A stretch of DNA of 64,000 bases from Sporosarcina sp. ACRSM (GCF_022346545.1 NZ_JAKRNU010000005.1:124001-188000), one strand, 5' to 3'. Numbered from the stretch's first letter, positions 1 through 8,300 are shown. The notes: a model not told the origin generated them from the letters alone. Made by a program: numbers and translations.

Positions 1-280
1 ATATGTAAATAAACCAATTGCTTGAAACAATTCCAGAGGCGGCACACAATGCCCAAAAATCCCGCGGAGTACTCCAAAGCCTTTTAAAATCCTCTTTCAA
101 GTGTTGACCATTTTTCAATAAGATGACAACAAGAAATGTCAAAATGAATGCCCAGACGATTCGGCTAACTAAAATTTCCATGCTGACAACATGCTCAAGA
201 CTTTTCCAATAGATCGGCATAATTCCCCATATGAGGAATGAACCGATTGCCCATAGGACACCGCTTCTCTCTGTTTGCAT
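1..280 (-). CDS. rarD: RarD/EamA-family transporter, N-terminal part (cut by window edge)
   Basis: Reading the minus strand from an ATG at 278-280 gives 93 open codons that run off the left edge. The product begins MQTERSGVLWAIGSFLIWGI and continues with a tryptophan- and glycine-rich first helix, then PIYWKSL, and a second hydrophobic helix followed by a basic segment. This is the typical start of RarD-type EamA (drug/metabolite) transporters, inner-membrane proteins of about 300 residues with ten helices and unclear substrate. A GGGGGCG ribosome site lies just upstream of the ATG. A sigma-A-like promoter with a palindrome over its -35 lies at 323-352. Only the first two to three helices are visible, so the family call rests on the N-terminus. 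Confidence 0.75.
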   Translation of the reverse strand, partial: MQTERSGVLWAIGSFLIWGIMPIYWKSLEHVVSMEILVSRIVWAFILTFLVVILLKNGQHLKEDFKRLWSTPRDFWALCAASGIVSSNWFIYI

Positions 281-322
281 CACGACGCCCCCTTTTTATT
301 TTGAGTCCCGAAATAATAGTTA

Positions 323-352
323 ATTATAGACCTCTTTACGCAAAACGTAAAG
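323..352 (-). promoter_or_regulatory. Promoter of rarD with a palindrome over the -35
   Basis: On the minus strand TTTACG (346-351) and TATAAT (323-328) are 17 nt apart. The -35 sits inside an inverted repeat CTTTACG-N5-CGTAAAG (334-340 and 346-352), a plausible operator for a dimeric regulator. No regulator gene is next to it in this window. Confidence 0.5.
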
Positions 353-433
353 TTCAACTTTCGACATATTCAACGCGTTCTTTTCGCATCCGTATCAGCC
401 CTATAATCATGGGGAAATTTCTTCTAAATGAAA

Positions 434-476
434 ACTGCTTTTGCCTAAACGGAATTTCCCGTTAGACAAAAGCAGT
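434..476 (-). terminator. Terminator-like hairpin downstream of ytcI
   Basis: Inverted repeat ACTGCTTTTG (434-443) / CAAAAGCAGT (467-476), with further pairing towards the loop. On the minus strand the stem is followed by TTTTCATTT. It would end transcripts from ytcI after the repeat element at 493-607. Confidence 0.6.
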
Positions 477-492
477 GATGACAAATGATCAA

Positions 493-607
493 TTACGCCT
501 CGGCGTAACATGAATCAGCAGGGAGTTTGGACTCCCACTGATCGAAATGCTTTCTGACATTCATCCCGCCACTTATGGAAGTGGGGGACTTCTGCTGAAT
601 CATGTTA
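493..607 (-). repeat. Omega-RNA-like / IS200-IS605 right-end-like element, copy 1
   Basis: A 115-bp intergenic element, read on the minus strand. Arms at 592-607 and 506-521 form a 16-bp terminal inverted repeat with one mismatch. Inside are two small hairpins, CCACTT-N4-AAGTGG and GGGAG-N6-CTCCC, separated by GGGATGAATG. A third hairpin, TTACGCC-GA-GGCGTAA (493-508), follows. The pattern AAGT..CCACTT..AAGTGG..GATGAAT..CAGTGGG.. is, from memory, what the right end and omega-RNA scaffold of IS200/IS605 tnpB elements look like. The outer arm begins with the TAA stop codon of ytcI. No tnpA or tnpB is present. Related copies lie at 8390-8475 and 29013-29200. Confidence 0.5.
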
Positions 608-2176
608 AATTTGTTGTTCCAGTTTTCGTAAGTCAACACGTTTGATTTTTCCAGAAACAGTTTTCGGCAATTCTTCAATGAATTCAATTTTTCGAGGATA
701 TTTATAAGGCGCTGTCAAATTCTTTACATGATTCTGCAACTCACCGATCAAGCCATCCTCATCTTTGCGTTCAGGCTCACGGAGGACGACATAAGCTTTG
801 ACGATATTCCCCCGCACTTCATCAGGGCTTGCAACAACGGCACATTCCCGTACAGCCGGATGCTTCGTTAAAGCATCTTCCACTTCGAACGGCCCGATTG
901 TGTAGCCGGAGCTAATAATTATATCATCGCCCCTTCCTTCAAACCAGAAATAACCGTCCTCATCCATTTTCGCCCGATCGCCCGTTACATAATAATCTCC
1001 ACGGAATTGCATATGTGTCCGCTCAGGGTCTTTCAAATACTCTTTGAACAATGCAGGGGTCGAAATATGTACGGCAATATCCCCGACTTCTCCAGGTTGT
1101 ACCGGATTCCCTTCATCGTCTATGATTTCAACTTTGTTGCCCGGTGTCGATTTCCCCATCGATCCTGGTCGGGCCTCCACATCGAGTAAAGATCCGATCA
1201 ATAATGTATTTTCGGTCTGCCCATACCCATCTCGCACATTGAGTCCAAACGTACGATCAAAAATATCAATGACTTCACGGTTAAGTGGTTCCCCCGCCGA
1301 AACCGCACTTCGAATGGAAGACAGATCATAATCCTTCAAATGATCCGCTTTCGCCATGAAGCGATATTCCGTCGGTGTACAACAAAGCACATTGACATTG
1401 TAAGTCTTGATATGTTCCAAATAAGTTTGAACATCAAACTTCCCGTTATACACCAAGCCGACAGCACCGCTTCCTAAAACGGAAAGGAATGGAGTCCAAA
1501 TCCATTTTTGCCAACCGGGCGCTGCAGTAGCCCAGACGATATCATTTTCTTCAATGCCAAGCCAAGCACCAGCGGTCCGAAGATGTGCATAACCCCAAGC
1601 ATGTGTATGAACAACGCCCTTCGGATTACCGGTTGTCCCAGAAGTATAGGATAGAAATGCCATATCAGTTCGACGTGTAGGCGGTGTCTCGAACTCAGTA
1701 GGCATCGTCTGCATCAATTCAGAGAGGGAAAGCTGTCCCTTCTCGGCTTGTCCGACAACAAACAGCTGAACATCTTTCAAATTTTCCACTTCGTTAAACT
1801 GATCTGTAAATGCTTCATAGGCAACGATGGCTTTTGCCTCACTATGCGCCAACCGGTATTCAATATCAGATGCACGTAACATTTCCGAACTTGGAATGAC
1901 GACAAGCCCCGCTTTTAGTGCTCCGATGTACGTCACATAAGCCTCAATCATTCTAGGCATCATAACAAGGACAACATCACCCTTTTTCAATCCATTTTGC
2001 GTGAATACATGGGCTGCCCGATTTGCCTCTTTCAGTAATTTATCGTATGTAATCTCTTTCTTTTCACCATTCGCATCAATATAAATCAATGCTTTCTTAT
2101 CTTGATCGATTGCATGTTTTTCAAATTCATCCACGATATTGTATTGCTCTGGCGCAATTAGTTCTTCACGTTTCAT
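605..2176 (-). CDS. ytcI: Acyl-CoA synthetase (AMP-forming), YtcI-like
   Basis: A 523-residue member of the ANL adenylating family, which forms acyl-AMP from ATP and a carboxylic acid and then acyl-CoA. Visible motifs are the P-loop-like YTSGTTGNPKGVVH, the YVTGDRAKMDEDGYFWFEGR hinge region and the C-terminal catalytic lysine in KTVSGKIKR. The N-terminus MKREELIAPEQYN matches the YtcI subgroup rather than AcsA, which is a separate gene at 18587. I chose the ATG at 2176 because GGAGGGG lies just upstream. A longer frame would start upstream of the promoter at 2204-2232. The chain length of the substrate cannot be read from sequence; medium-chain or branched acids are likely. The stop codon lies within the repeat at 493-607. 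Confidence 0.88.
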   Translation of the reverse strand: MKREELIAPEQYNIVDEFEKHAIDQDKKALIYIDANGEKKEITYDKLLKEANRAAHVFTQNGLKKGDVVLVMMPRMIEAYVTYIGALKAGLVVIPSSEMLRASDIEYRLAHSEAKAIVAYEAFTDQFNEVENLKDVQLFVVGQAEKGQLSLSELMQTMPTEFETPPTRRTDMAFLSYTSGTTGNPKGVVHTHAWGYAHLRTAGAWLGIEENDIVWATAAPGWQKWIWTPFLSVLGSGAVGLVYNGKFDVQTYLEHIKTYNVNVLCCTPTEYRFMAKADHLKDYDLSSIRSAVSAGEPLNREVIDIFDRTFGLNVRDGYGQTENTLLIGSLLDVEARPGSMGKSTPGNKVEIIDDEGNPVQPGEVGDIAVHISTPALFKEYLKDPERTHMQFRGDYYVTGDRAKMDEDGYFWFEGRGDDIIISSGYTIGPFEVEDALTKHPAVRECAVVASPDEVRGNIVKAYVVLREPERKDEDGLIGELQNHVKNLTAPYKYPRKIEFIEELPKTVSGKIKRVDLRKLEQQI

Positions 2177-2203
2177 AAACGTCCCCTCCATCTCAATAGG
2201 CTT

Positions 2204-2232
2204 ATTATACATGCCGTTAAACATCAATTCAA
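2204..2232 (-). promoter_or_regulatory. Sigma-A promoter of ytcI
   Basis: Minus strand TTGAAT (2227-2232), 17-nt spacer, TATAAT (2204-2209). It gives a leader of roughly 20 nt before the chosen ATG and rules out the upstream in-frame start. Confidence 0.7.
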
Positions 2233-2299
2233 AAAGAAACTCTGTCTATCAGTGTGGTTTAGTTCCTTTTAGAAATGTACATACTCTTCATACAATCGA

Positions 2300-2334
2300 A
2301 AAAGCTGTTCCGGAGGCATTCCAGAACAGCTTTT
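2300..2334 (-). terminator. Terminator of first SASP gene
   Basis: AAAAGCTGTTC (2300-2310) pairs with GAACAGCTTTT (2324-2334); on the minus strand the stem ends in a T run. Confidence 0.8.
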
Positions 2335-2347
2335 CCAGTGTGCTATA

Positions 2348-2557
2348 TTATTGCTCGAAGCCCTTCATTTGCTGTTGAGCCTGACGTACTAATCGCTTCG
2401 TAATTTCTCCGCCTACGGATCCGTTGGCACGCGATGTACTATCCGGTCCAAGTTGTACGCCAAATTCATTAGCAATTTCGTTCTTCATTTGATCAAGTGC
2501 TTGTCTAACACCTGGAACAAGTAGCTGATTTGAATTTCCGTTGTTGTTACTAGCCAT
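2348..2557 (-). CDS. Small acid-soluble spore protein, alpha/beta type (copy 1)
   Basis: A 69-residue DNA-binding spore protein that coats spore DNA, forces it into an A-like form and protects it from UV. It begins [20 protein letters not shown] and carries both family signatures: the EIANEFGV segment, where germination protease cuts after Glu, and [19 protein letters not shown] near the C-terminus. The start at 2557 follows GGAGGTGATCATC; an in-frame GTG three codons upstream lies too close to the ribosome site. It is transcribed alone from a sigma-G promoter at 2580-2609 and ends at a hairpin. The two other copies follow at 2732 and 3166. Confidence 0.96.
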   Translation of the reverse strand: MASNNNGNSNQLLVPGVRQALDQMKNEIANEFGVQLGPDSTSRANGSVGGEITKRLVRQAQQQMKGFEQ

Positions 2558-2579
2558 GATGATCACCTCCTTGTACGTA

Positions 2580-2609
2580 TAGAATGTACCTTTAACGAAA
2601 TTTCATGCA
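2580..2609 (-). promoter_or_regulatory. Sigma-G promoter of SASP copy 1
   Basis: Minus strand TGCATG (2604-2609), 17 nt, CATTCTA (2580-2586). The same boxes and spacing precede all three SASP genes and fit the sigma-G consensus TGMATR / CATWCTA. Confidence 0.8.
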
Positions 2610-2731
2610 TTTTTTAGGAAGGAATTTTAAAATCATTCTTTGTTGGCGGTTTAAACGCCTGTTTTTTTGTCCACACTTGATGATGTGGAACCTGTACCGA
2701 TCAATTGATGATGGACAGTCTAGATGATCAT

Positions 2732-2944
2732 TTATTCTTGCGTAAAACCTTTCATCTGCTGCTGAGCTTGACGCACTAATCGCTTCGTAATTTCTCCGCC
2801 CACAGATCCATTGGAACGCGATGTAGAGTCGGGTCCCATGTTGACTCCAAATTCGTTTGCAATTTCATTTTTCATTTGATCAAGTGCTTGTCGTACACCC
2901 GGAACGACAAGCTGATTTGAATTTCCGTTGTTATTACTCGCCAT
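2732..2944 (-). CDS. Small acid-soluble spore protein, alpha/beta type (copy 2)
   Basis: A 70-residue paralogue of the neighbouring SASP genes. It differs from copy 1 at a handful of positions (VVPG for [21 protein letters not shown] in the middle, and a C-terminal TQE). The GPR cleavage segment EIANEFGV and the C-terminal helix [19 protein letters not shown] are kept. The ATG at 2944 follows a GGAGGTGACC ribosome site. It is made in the forespore from its own sigma-G promoter at 2967-2996. No clear terminator was seen directly downstream, so transcripts may run towards copy 1. Confidence 0.96.
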   Translation of the reverse strand: MASNNNGNSNQLVVPGVRQALDQMKNEIANEFGVNMGPDSTSRSNGSVGGEITKRLVRQAQQQMKGFTQE

Positions 2945-2966
2945 GTTGGTCACCTCCTTGTGCAGT

Positions 2967-2996
2967 TAGAATGCACCACATGTAAAATTTCATGCA
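2967..2996 (-). promoter_or_regulatory. Sigma-G promoter of SASP copy 2
   Basis: Minus strand TGCATG (2991-2996), 17 nt, CATTCTA (2967-2973), the same arrangement as before copies 1 and 3. Confidence 0.8.
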
Positions 2997-3120
2997 TTTT
3001 TAAAATCACAATTTTATCCATCCTACTGAAGTCGGTTTAGACAGTATATATTTTGCCTACACTGATTCAACGAATTATCGAATAGCGCTCTTTCACTTTG
3101 CCTGCCCTATAAAAAATTAG

Positions 3121-3154
3121 AAAAGCTGTTCCGAAAAATTCGGAACAGCTTTTT
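3121..3154 (-). terminator. Terminator of third SASP gene
   Basis: AAAAGCTGTTCCGAA (3121-3135) pairs perfectly with TTCGGAACAGCTTTT (3139-3153). It shares the AAAAGCTGTTC stem core with the terminator of copy 1, as expected if gene and terminator were duplicated together. Confidence 0.85.
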
Positions 3155-3165
3155 AAAGGATGCGA

Positions 3166-3375
3166 TTATTGTTCAAAACCCTTCATTTGTTGTTGGGCCT
3201 GGCGTACTAATCGCTTCGTAATTTCTCCGCCTACGGATCCGTTGGCACGCGATGTACTATCCGGTCCAAGATTCACACCAAATTCGCTGGCAATTTCGTA
3301 CTTCATTTGGTCAAGTGCTTGTCGTACACCTGGCACTAGAAGCTGATTTGAATTTCCGTTGTTGTTGCTAGCCAT
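3166..3375 (-). CDS. Small acid-soluble spore protein, alpha/beta type (copy 3)
   Basis: A 69-residue SASP nearly identical to copy 1. The main differences are [16 protein letters not shown] in place of [20 protein letters not shown] is closer to the usual germination-protease recognition site. The ATG at 3375 follows GGAGGTGGTAAAC; the longer frame beginning MHKEVVN would overlap the ribosome site. It has its own sigma-G promoter (3398-3427) and a strong terminator. Together with copies 1 and 2 it forms a three-gene tandem array of separately transcribed genes. Confidence 0.96.
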   Translation of the reverse strand: MASNNNGNSNQLLVPGVRQALDQMKYEIASEFGVNLGPDSTSRANGSVGGEITKRLVRQAQQQMKGFEQ

Positions 3376-3397
3376 GTTTACCACCTCCTTGTGCATT

Positions 3398-3427
3398 TAG
3401 AATGCACCGCTTCAAAAAATTCATACA
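3398..3427 (-). promoter_or_regulatory. Sigma-G promoter of SASP copy 3
   Basis: Minus strand TGTATG (3422-3427), 17 nt, CATTCTA (3398-3404). Confidence 0.8.
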
Positions 3428-3455
3428 GGAGGTTTATTGGTAATTTATTCTATAC

Positions 3456-4661
3456 TCACAACAAGTCTTCAAACGCATCTTCCTGTTGAAGGGGCAATTG
3501 CACTGTTTCTCTGTTTTTCACCGCTTCTTCAACGAGCGGTGCGAAATCAGAAAAGCTTTCATAGTAAACGACCTTTTCAAGCCGTGGTTTCGTTTTTGGA
3601 TTTGATGGCGAGAAGATTGTGCAACAATCTTCATATGGTTGAATGGAAATATCATACGTACCGATTTTCTGCGCAATCTGGATAATCTCGAGTTTGTCTG
3701 CCGCGATGAGCGGGCGCAAAATAGGGGTCTCTGTTACGGCATTAATCGCTGTTAGGCTCTCAAGTGTCTGACTCGCAACTTGTCCTAAACTTTCCCCCGT
3801 CACGATGGCCAGCGCACCTTCTTCTTGCCGTACTTTATCCGCAATTTGCAACATCAGTCTCCGCGTTGTAGTCATCGATACATTATCAGGCACCTGAGTG
3901 ACGATCATTTGCTGGATCTCCGTAAATGGAATGATGTGAAGACGTACCGCAGCACCGAACGTACTTAATTTTTCTGCAAGATCCATCACTTTCTTTTTTG
4001 CCAATTCGCTTGTAAAAGGCGGGCTTGCAAAGTGGATCGCGTCGATGGAAACCCCGCGTTTCATCATTAAGTATCCCGCAACTGGACTATCAATGCCCCC
4101 TGATAGCATCAGCATGGAGTGGCCATTCGAGCCGACGGGCATCCCACCTGCACCTTCATATACTTTCGCTGTCAGGAACGCACCTTCCTCACGGATCTCC
4201 ACATGCAATAAAATATCCGGTTTCTTCATCTTAACAATAAGCTCAGGAAAATGACGTAGCACATGACCCCCAATTTCCTGTTGCAACTCACCCGTCACAA
4301 GTGGAAAGGACTTGTCTGTCCGTCGAATTTCAACTTTGAACGTTTTTCCTTCCGTTTCATCTGCACCGATGACCTCCAACGCCTTTTCTTTAATCGCGTC
4401 CAGTGACGCTTCACATTTAGCGACCGGACTAAACGATTGAATCCCGAAAATATATGGCAATCGCGCGATGGCTTCTTTCATATCCTGCTGGTCTTCCGCA
4501 ATCAAAAACATGCGGTCACGCTCAGGCTTAATGACGACTGTCTTCAAGTCACGCAATGCCTCTTTTATATTATTTCGCAGCTTTCGGACGAACGTATTCC
4601 GATTTCGTCCTTTTAATGATAATTCGCCATAGCGAATTAACAGCTCGTTCCATTCCATCAT
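3456..4661 (-). CDS. thiI: tRNA 4-thiouridine synthetase ThiI
   Basis: A 401-residue cytoplasmic enzyme that adenylates U8 of tRNA and transfers sulfur to it; in some bacteria the family also serves thiazole synthesis. It has an N-terminal ferredoxin-like/THUMP region (about residues 1-165) and a PP-loop ATPase domain with SGGIDSPVAGYLMMKRG near residue 190. The conserved cysteine segment YEDCCTIFSPSNPKTKPR is near residue 345. As in other Bacillales it lacks the C-terminal rhodanese domain of the E. coli protein, so the partner desulfurase probably supplies sulfur directly. Its start overlaps the stop of the desulfurase gene by 4 nt, which implies translational coupling. Two adjacent ATGs are possible; the outer one fits the GGAAGGGG site. 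Confidence 0.95.
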   Translation of the reverse strand: MMEWNELLIRYGELSLKGRNRNTFVRKLRNNIKEALRDLKTVVIKPERDRMFLIAEDQQDMKEAIARLPYIFGIQSFSPVAKCEASLDAIKEKALEVIGADETEGKTFKVEIRRTDKSFPLVTGELQQEIGGHVLRHFPELIVKMKKPDILLHVEIREEGAFLTAKVYEGAGGMPVGSNGHSMLMLSGGIDSPVAGYLMMKRGVSIDAIHFASPPFTSELAKKKVMDLAEKLSTFGAAVRLHIIPFTEIQQMIVTQVPDNVSMTTTRRLMLQIADKVRQEEGALAIVTGESLGQVASQTLESLTAINAVTETPILRPLIAADKLEIIQIAQKIGTYDISIQPYEDCCTIFSPSNPKTKPRLEKVVYYESFSDFAPLVEEAVKNRETVQLPLQQEDAFEDLL

Positions 4662-5791
4662 TGTTTTCCCCTTCCAAGCAATTCCATGAATCCTTTAAAG
4701 ACACGCTCTAATTCACTGACATGCTGTTCTGAATTATTTTGTCCGAAACTGATCCGGATGACACCATTTTTATATTTTTCGGGCACGCCAATCGCTTCGA
4801 TGACGTGACTCGTTTTAACACTTTTCGATGAGCAGGCACTGGATGTTGAAACCGTTATGCCGTTTTCCTGAAAGTAATTCACGGCAACTTCCCCTTTTAT
4901 TTTCGGGAACGCAAGGGAAAGGATATGAGGTGCAGCTGAATCCCGTGCGAGTATGCGAACATCTTCATATTGTTCCACAACCGTCATGAACCGATTTCTC
5001 CATGCCCTGAAATTTTCCCGTTCTTGATTCACCACATGTAGTCTCATCGCTTTTGCCATAGCTACTGCATCCGCCACGGATACAGTGCCGCTACGCAGTT
5101 CTTTTTCCTGTCCACCGCCAAAATTGATCGCTTGGGGGATTATTCCTTTTCGCATCGCGAGTATCCCTGAACCTTTCAGTCCATGGATTTTATGGGCAGA
5201 AATCGTCAAGGCATCCGGTCCGTCTCCCGTTAGCATAATAGGGAGTTTCCCGAAACTCTGAACAGCATCGCTATGAAAGACCGCCCTTGATTGTCCTTTA
5301 ATCATTCGTGCACATTCCGCAATGGGCTGGATTGCACCTATTTCATTATTGACATGCATGATGCTTACTAAAATCGTCTCTTGTCGTAGCTTACTTTTCA
5401 ACTCTTCAATTGAGATGACACCTTGCGCATTCACTTGTAAATAATCCACTTCAAAGCCTTGCGTTTCCAAGTATTCCATCGAGCGAAGCACCGATGGATG
5501 TTCAATCGAAGTCGTAATAATATGGTTTCCTCTTGAACGGTATGCATGTGCAAAACCGATGACCGCTAAATTATTCGCTTCGGTCCCTCCAGAAGTGAAA
5601 ATAACCTCACCTTCCGACACACCTAGAATCGATTTAATCTGCTCACGGGATCTTTCCAATAATAATTCCGCTTCCTTTCCAGCAAGGTGAAGCGAAGCGG
5701 GATTTGCAAAAAAGCGTCGATTCACTTCTGTAAATGAAGCTAGAACGCTGTCATCCGGCAAAGTCGTAGCACTATTATCCAAATAAATCAT
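4658..5791 (-). CDS. nifZ: Cysteine desulfurase, ThiI partner (NifS/NifZ type)
   Basis: A 377-residue PLP enzyme that takes sulfur from cysteine as an enzyme persulfide. The PLP lysine lies in TISAHKIHGLKGSG, and the persulfide cysteine sits in the C-terminal loop STSSACSSKS. The N-terminus MIYLDNSATT is typical of class V desulfurases. It is cotranscribed and overlaps with thiI by 4 nt. The dedicated desulfurase-ThiI pair of B. subtilis has the same arrangement, so the main job is probably tRNA thiolation rather than general Fe-S assembly. The gene lies downstream of ezrA, behind the ezrA terminator at 5833-5861. Confidence 0.93.
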   Translation of the reverse strand: MIYLDNSATTLPDDSVLASFTEVNRRFFANPASLHLAGKEAELLLERSREQIKSILGVSEGEVIFTSGGTEANNLAVIGFAHAYRSRGNHIITTSIEHPSVLRSMEYLETQGFEVDYLQVNAQGVISIEELKSKLRQETILVSIMHVNNEIGAIQPIAECARMIKGQSRAVFHSDAVQSFGKLPIMLTGDGPDALTISAHKIHGLKGSGILAMRKGIIPQAINFGGGQEKELRSGTVSVADAVAMAKAMRLHVVNQERENFRAWRNRFMTVVEQYEDVRILARDSAAPHILSLAFPKIKGEVAVNYFQENGITVSTSSACSSKSVKTSHVIEAIGVPEKYKNGVIRISFGQNNSEQHVSELERVFKGFMELLGRGKQ

Positions 5792-5832
5792 TCAACTCTT
5801 CCTTTCGTTTCTCACATGAATAAGCGTGACAA

Positions 5833-5861
5833 AGCCACCTGCACAAGATGTGCTGGTGGCT
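5833..5861 (-). terminator. Terminator of ezrA
   Basis: AGCCACC (5833-5839) pairs with GGTGGCT (5855-5861), with an inner TGTGC/GCACA pair. The U-tract on the minus strand is short (TTTG), so it may be leaky into the desulfurase gene. Confidence 0.6.
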
Positions 5862-5906
5862 GACATTCGCCGTTGATATTCATCCGGTAAATCCCATCGA
5901 AAATTT

Positions 5907-7598
5907 TTATACCTGCTCTTTCACAAGTTCTTCAATCCTTTTCATCGCACCGGGTTCCACTTCTTCTACTGCAGTTGCAGCCTCTTCCAAAGCTTTCGCA
6001 TATCTAAATTGCCTGAACGACTCTTCCGCGTCAAGCAAGCGGGCATTCATTTCAGGATTCGACGCACGGTAACGATTGCCATATTGAATGATCCATTCAA
6101 TGAGCATTACATTTTCAAGCAGTTCTTCAACTTTTTCACTTACCTCTTGAACCACCTTTGCAGCATTGCCCAAGTATGAATCCACAAGTTGCATATTCAA
6201 TGGAACTTCTTGCAAGCTTTGCTTTACTATGTAAATTTGTTCATCAGCTTCCTCAAGCCGCGCTTCCATCTCATCCGGAATCCCCGGGATATTCCCTCTA
6301 TGCAATAACCGGTCGGCATGCTGTAATTTACGGGAAAGCTCGTCCAGTTTCGTACGGACATTATTTTCGTCTATCCGTAAATTTTTCATGCGGTTCATAA
6401 AACTTTCTTGTTCCTCCGCAATTTCTTCAAGCTCCTCAGAAATGCTTTGCAATTCTTCCCACAAACTTGAATAGGCAGATCCTTGGCTATTAAGGCGAGT
6501 AGTAAGCACTTCAAAACGTTTTTCAAGGACATTCAATTTCTTGAGACTTTGTTGTGGGATTTGCGCTTCTTTTTCATCGAGTCTGTAACTTTGTTGAACA
6601 TATGTAGCCTCCGCCGATGTTTCCCTTGCCTGTATCGTCATCTCCAAAAGGCTTTCCGCCACATATTCGTAATGTTCGTCGACGTAATGCTTCGCATTCA
6701 CTTCGTGTTCCAGCGCATCGTAAAAGGAATCGATGCGATCATTGATCTCCATTGTACGTTGTTGCACGTCTTCAATTTGAAGTTCCGCCATTTTCTCCAA
6801 CAGTTCTTGAATTTCTTCCTCAATATGGCCCAACTGCTTTGGCAACTCAAGATGCTGTAAGAAATAGGATTGTTCTTCCATCTCCATCGTACCCATTTTC
6901 AACTCGCGCAATGATGCAGGAATTTTGTTTTGTAATTCCGTCAGTAATGAAGGGGTTTCATGGATAAGCCTGAACACCCTTTCTCCCTTGGTAGCTAGCG
7001 AAATGACGATTTCCCTTGCTTGCAAGTAGTTGCCGTTCGCGGTCAACTCGTCGTACTCCTGAAACTTCGGATGGAACGATTCGAGTTCTTTTTCCAATGG
7101 TCTCGCTGTCATTCCGAAAGAATGTTGATGGGCTAATACCGTTTTCCGGGCAGCACGATGTTGTTCTTTCAACTTTTCGATTTCAATCCGGTTTTTCTCT
7201 TCGCTACCGACAAGCTCGTTCAGCTCTTTAAGGATTTCATTCATTTTCTGATCGCAGGAACGAATTTTCTCTTGGATCGCTTTTTCCGTTTCCGTTGCTT
7301 TTCTAAATCGGAAACGGTCAACCATATCCTCTACATCGAATAACAATGAATCAATTTTCGGCATATGTACGTCCATCACTTCTGCCCAATCATTTCGCCA
7401 GCGTTCGAATTTCTCTTCAGTTTCGCCAGTCATATTCAACTGTTTCACTTTCGTCATCTCTTCTAATATCGGCTTATGCTGAATCTGTAGTTTCTCTTTT
7501 TCTAAACGGCTAATTTCCTGTATATGTTTGCGCCTGAATAAGAAGGCGATTGTTGTCAATATAATGAGCACTATTATTGCAATGATGAAGGTTTTCAT
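5907..7598 (-). CDS. ezrA: Septation ring formation regulator EzrA
   Basis: A 563-residue membrane-anchored regulator of FtsZ ring assembly. The start MKTFIIAIIVLIILTTIAFLF is one N-terminal helix with the protein body in the cytoplasm, followed by basic residues and then almost continuous heptad-rich coiled coil (spectrin-like repeats). Length and topology match EzrA. I chose the ATG at 7598, preceded by AGGGGGACCACG. The longer frame adds eight residues that would sit before the membrane helix and lacks a ribosome site. It is followed by a hairpin and then by the desulfurase/thiI pair, the same neighbours as in B. subtilis. Confidence 0.95.
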   Translation of the reverse strand: MKTFIIAIIVLIILTTIAFLFRRKHIQEISRLEKEKLQIQHKPILEEMTKVKQLNMTGETEEKFERWRNDWAEVMDVHMPKIDSLLFDVEDMVDRFRFRKATETEKAIQEKIRSCDQKMNEILKELNELVGSEEKNRIEIEKLKEQHRAARKTVLAHQHSFGMTARPLEKELESFHPKFQEYDELTANGNYLQAREIVISLATKGERVFRLIHETPSLLTELQNKIPASLRELKMGTMEMEEQSYFLQHLELPKQLGHIEEEIQELLEKMAELQIEDVQQRTMEINDRIDSFYDALEHEVNAKHYVDEHYEYVAESLLEMTIQARETSAEATYVQQSYRLDEKEAQIPQQSLKKLNVLEKRFEVLTTRLNSQGSAYSSLWEELQSISEELEEIAEEQESFMNRMKNLRIDENNVRTKLDELSRKLQHADRLLHRGNIPGIPDEMEARLEEADEQIYIVKQSLQEVPLNMQLVDSYLGNAAKVVQEVSEKVEELLENVMLIEWIIQYGNRYRASNPEMNARLLDAEESFRQFRYAKALEEAATAVEEVEPGAMKRIEELVKEQV

Positions 7599-7729
7599 CG
7601 TGGTCCCCCTATTCCAAATCACTGTACCATAGTATTATCCTATATAGTACCACGTTTAAAGATTTTTGGTTGCGAAAATGAATGATTTATAGGGAAAAAT
7701 CTGTTTTTCCGCCATATGGTCCGGAAAAA

Positions 7730-7758
7730 TTGTTAAACAAAGCCCGAATGTGTATAAT
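7730..7758 (+). promoter_or_regulatory. Sigma-A promoter of the fRMsr gene
   Basis: TTGTTA (7730-7735), 17 nt, TATAAT (7753-7758), about 40 nt before the TTG start codon. Confidence 0.75.
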
Positions 7759-7798
7759 TAATAATTAATTCATTTCAAGATAGTTAGGAGTGTTCGAT

Positions 7799-8278
7799 TT
7801 GTTCGTTGGATTCGAATATGCTACTGATGGAAAAGTAAAATATGAACAACTTGCCAGTCAACTGGACGCATTGCTGGATGGCGAGAAAAATAGATATGCA
7901 AACTTAAGCAACGCTTCTGCATTGCTTAACCAGTTTTTCGATCGCATCAATTGGGTCGGATTTTATTTGATGGATGAAGGAGAACTAGTGCTCGGACCAT
8001 TTCAAGGTTTGCCTGCCTGTATCCGGATTCCGCTTGGAAGAGGCGTCTGCGGAACAGCAGCAACGCGTAAAGAAACAATCATCGTACCGGATGTCAATGC
8101 ATTTCCAGGCCATATCGCCTGCGATGCAGCCTCGCAGTCCGAAATCGTTGTGCCAATACTAAAAGACGATGTACTCCTCGGTGTACTCGACATCGACAGT
8201 CCAGAACTCGATCGATTCACCGAAGAAGATCGTGCCGGTCTCGAACACTTTATAGAAGTTCTTGTCAAACATATTTGA
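7799..8278 (+). CDS. msrC: Free methionine-(R)-sulfoxide reductase (GAF domain, YtsP-like)
   Basis: A 159-residue single GAF domain protein. It carries all three cysteines of the fRMsr family: Cys74 in PACIRIP, Cys84 in GRGVCGTAA and Cys108 in GHIACDA. The 10- and 24-residue spacings match those of E. coli YebR/MsrC. These enzymes reduce free methionine-R-sulfoxide with thioredoxin. Other family features seen are NWVGFYL, LVLGPFQG and the closing LGVLDIDSP. I chose the TTG at 7799, placed 8 nt after TTAGGAG; the in-frame GTG at 7790 overlaps that ribosome site. The gene lies tail-to-tail with methionine gamma-lyase and is followed by a long hairpin and a repeat element. Confidence 0.88.
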   Translation: MFVGFEYATDGKVKYEQLASQLDALLDGEKNRYANLSNASALLNQFFDRINWVGFYLMDEGELVLGPFQGLPACIRIPLGRGVCGTAATRKETIIVPDVNAFPGHIACDAASQSEIVVPILKDDVLLGVLDIDSPELDRFTEEDRAGLEHFIEVLVKHI

Positions 8279-8300
8279 CATTCGATAGAGATTGAATGAA

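Noticed and set aside
493..687. 64-codon minus frame covering the end of ytcI and the repeat
   Set aside because: It lies inside ytcI in another frame and in the repeat, without a ribosome site; it is a shadow.
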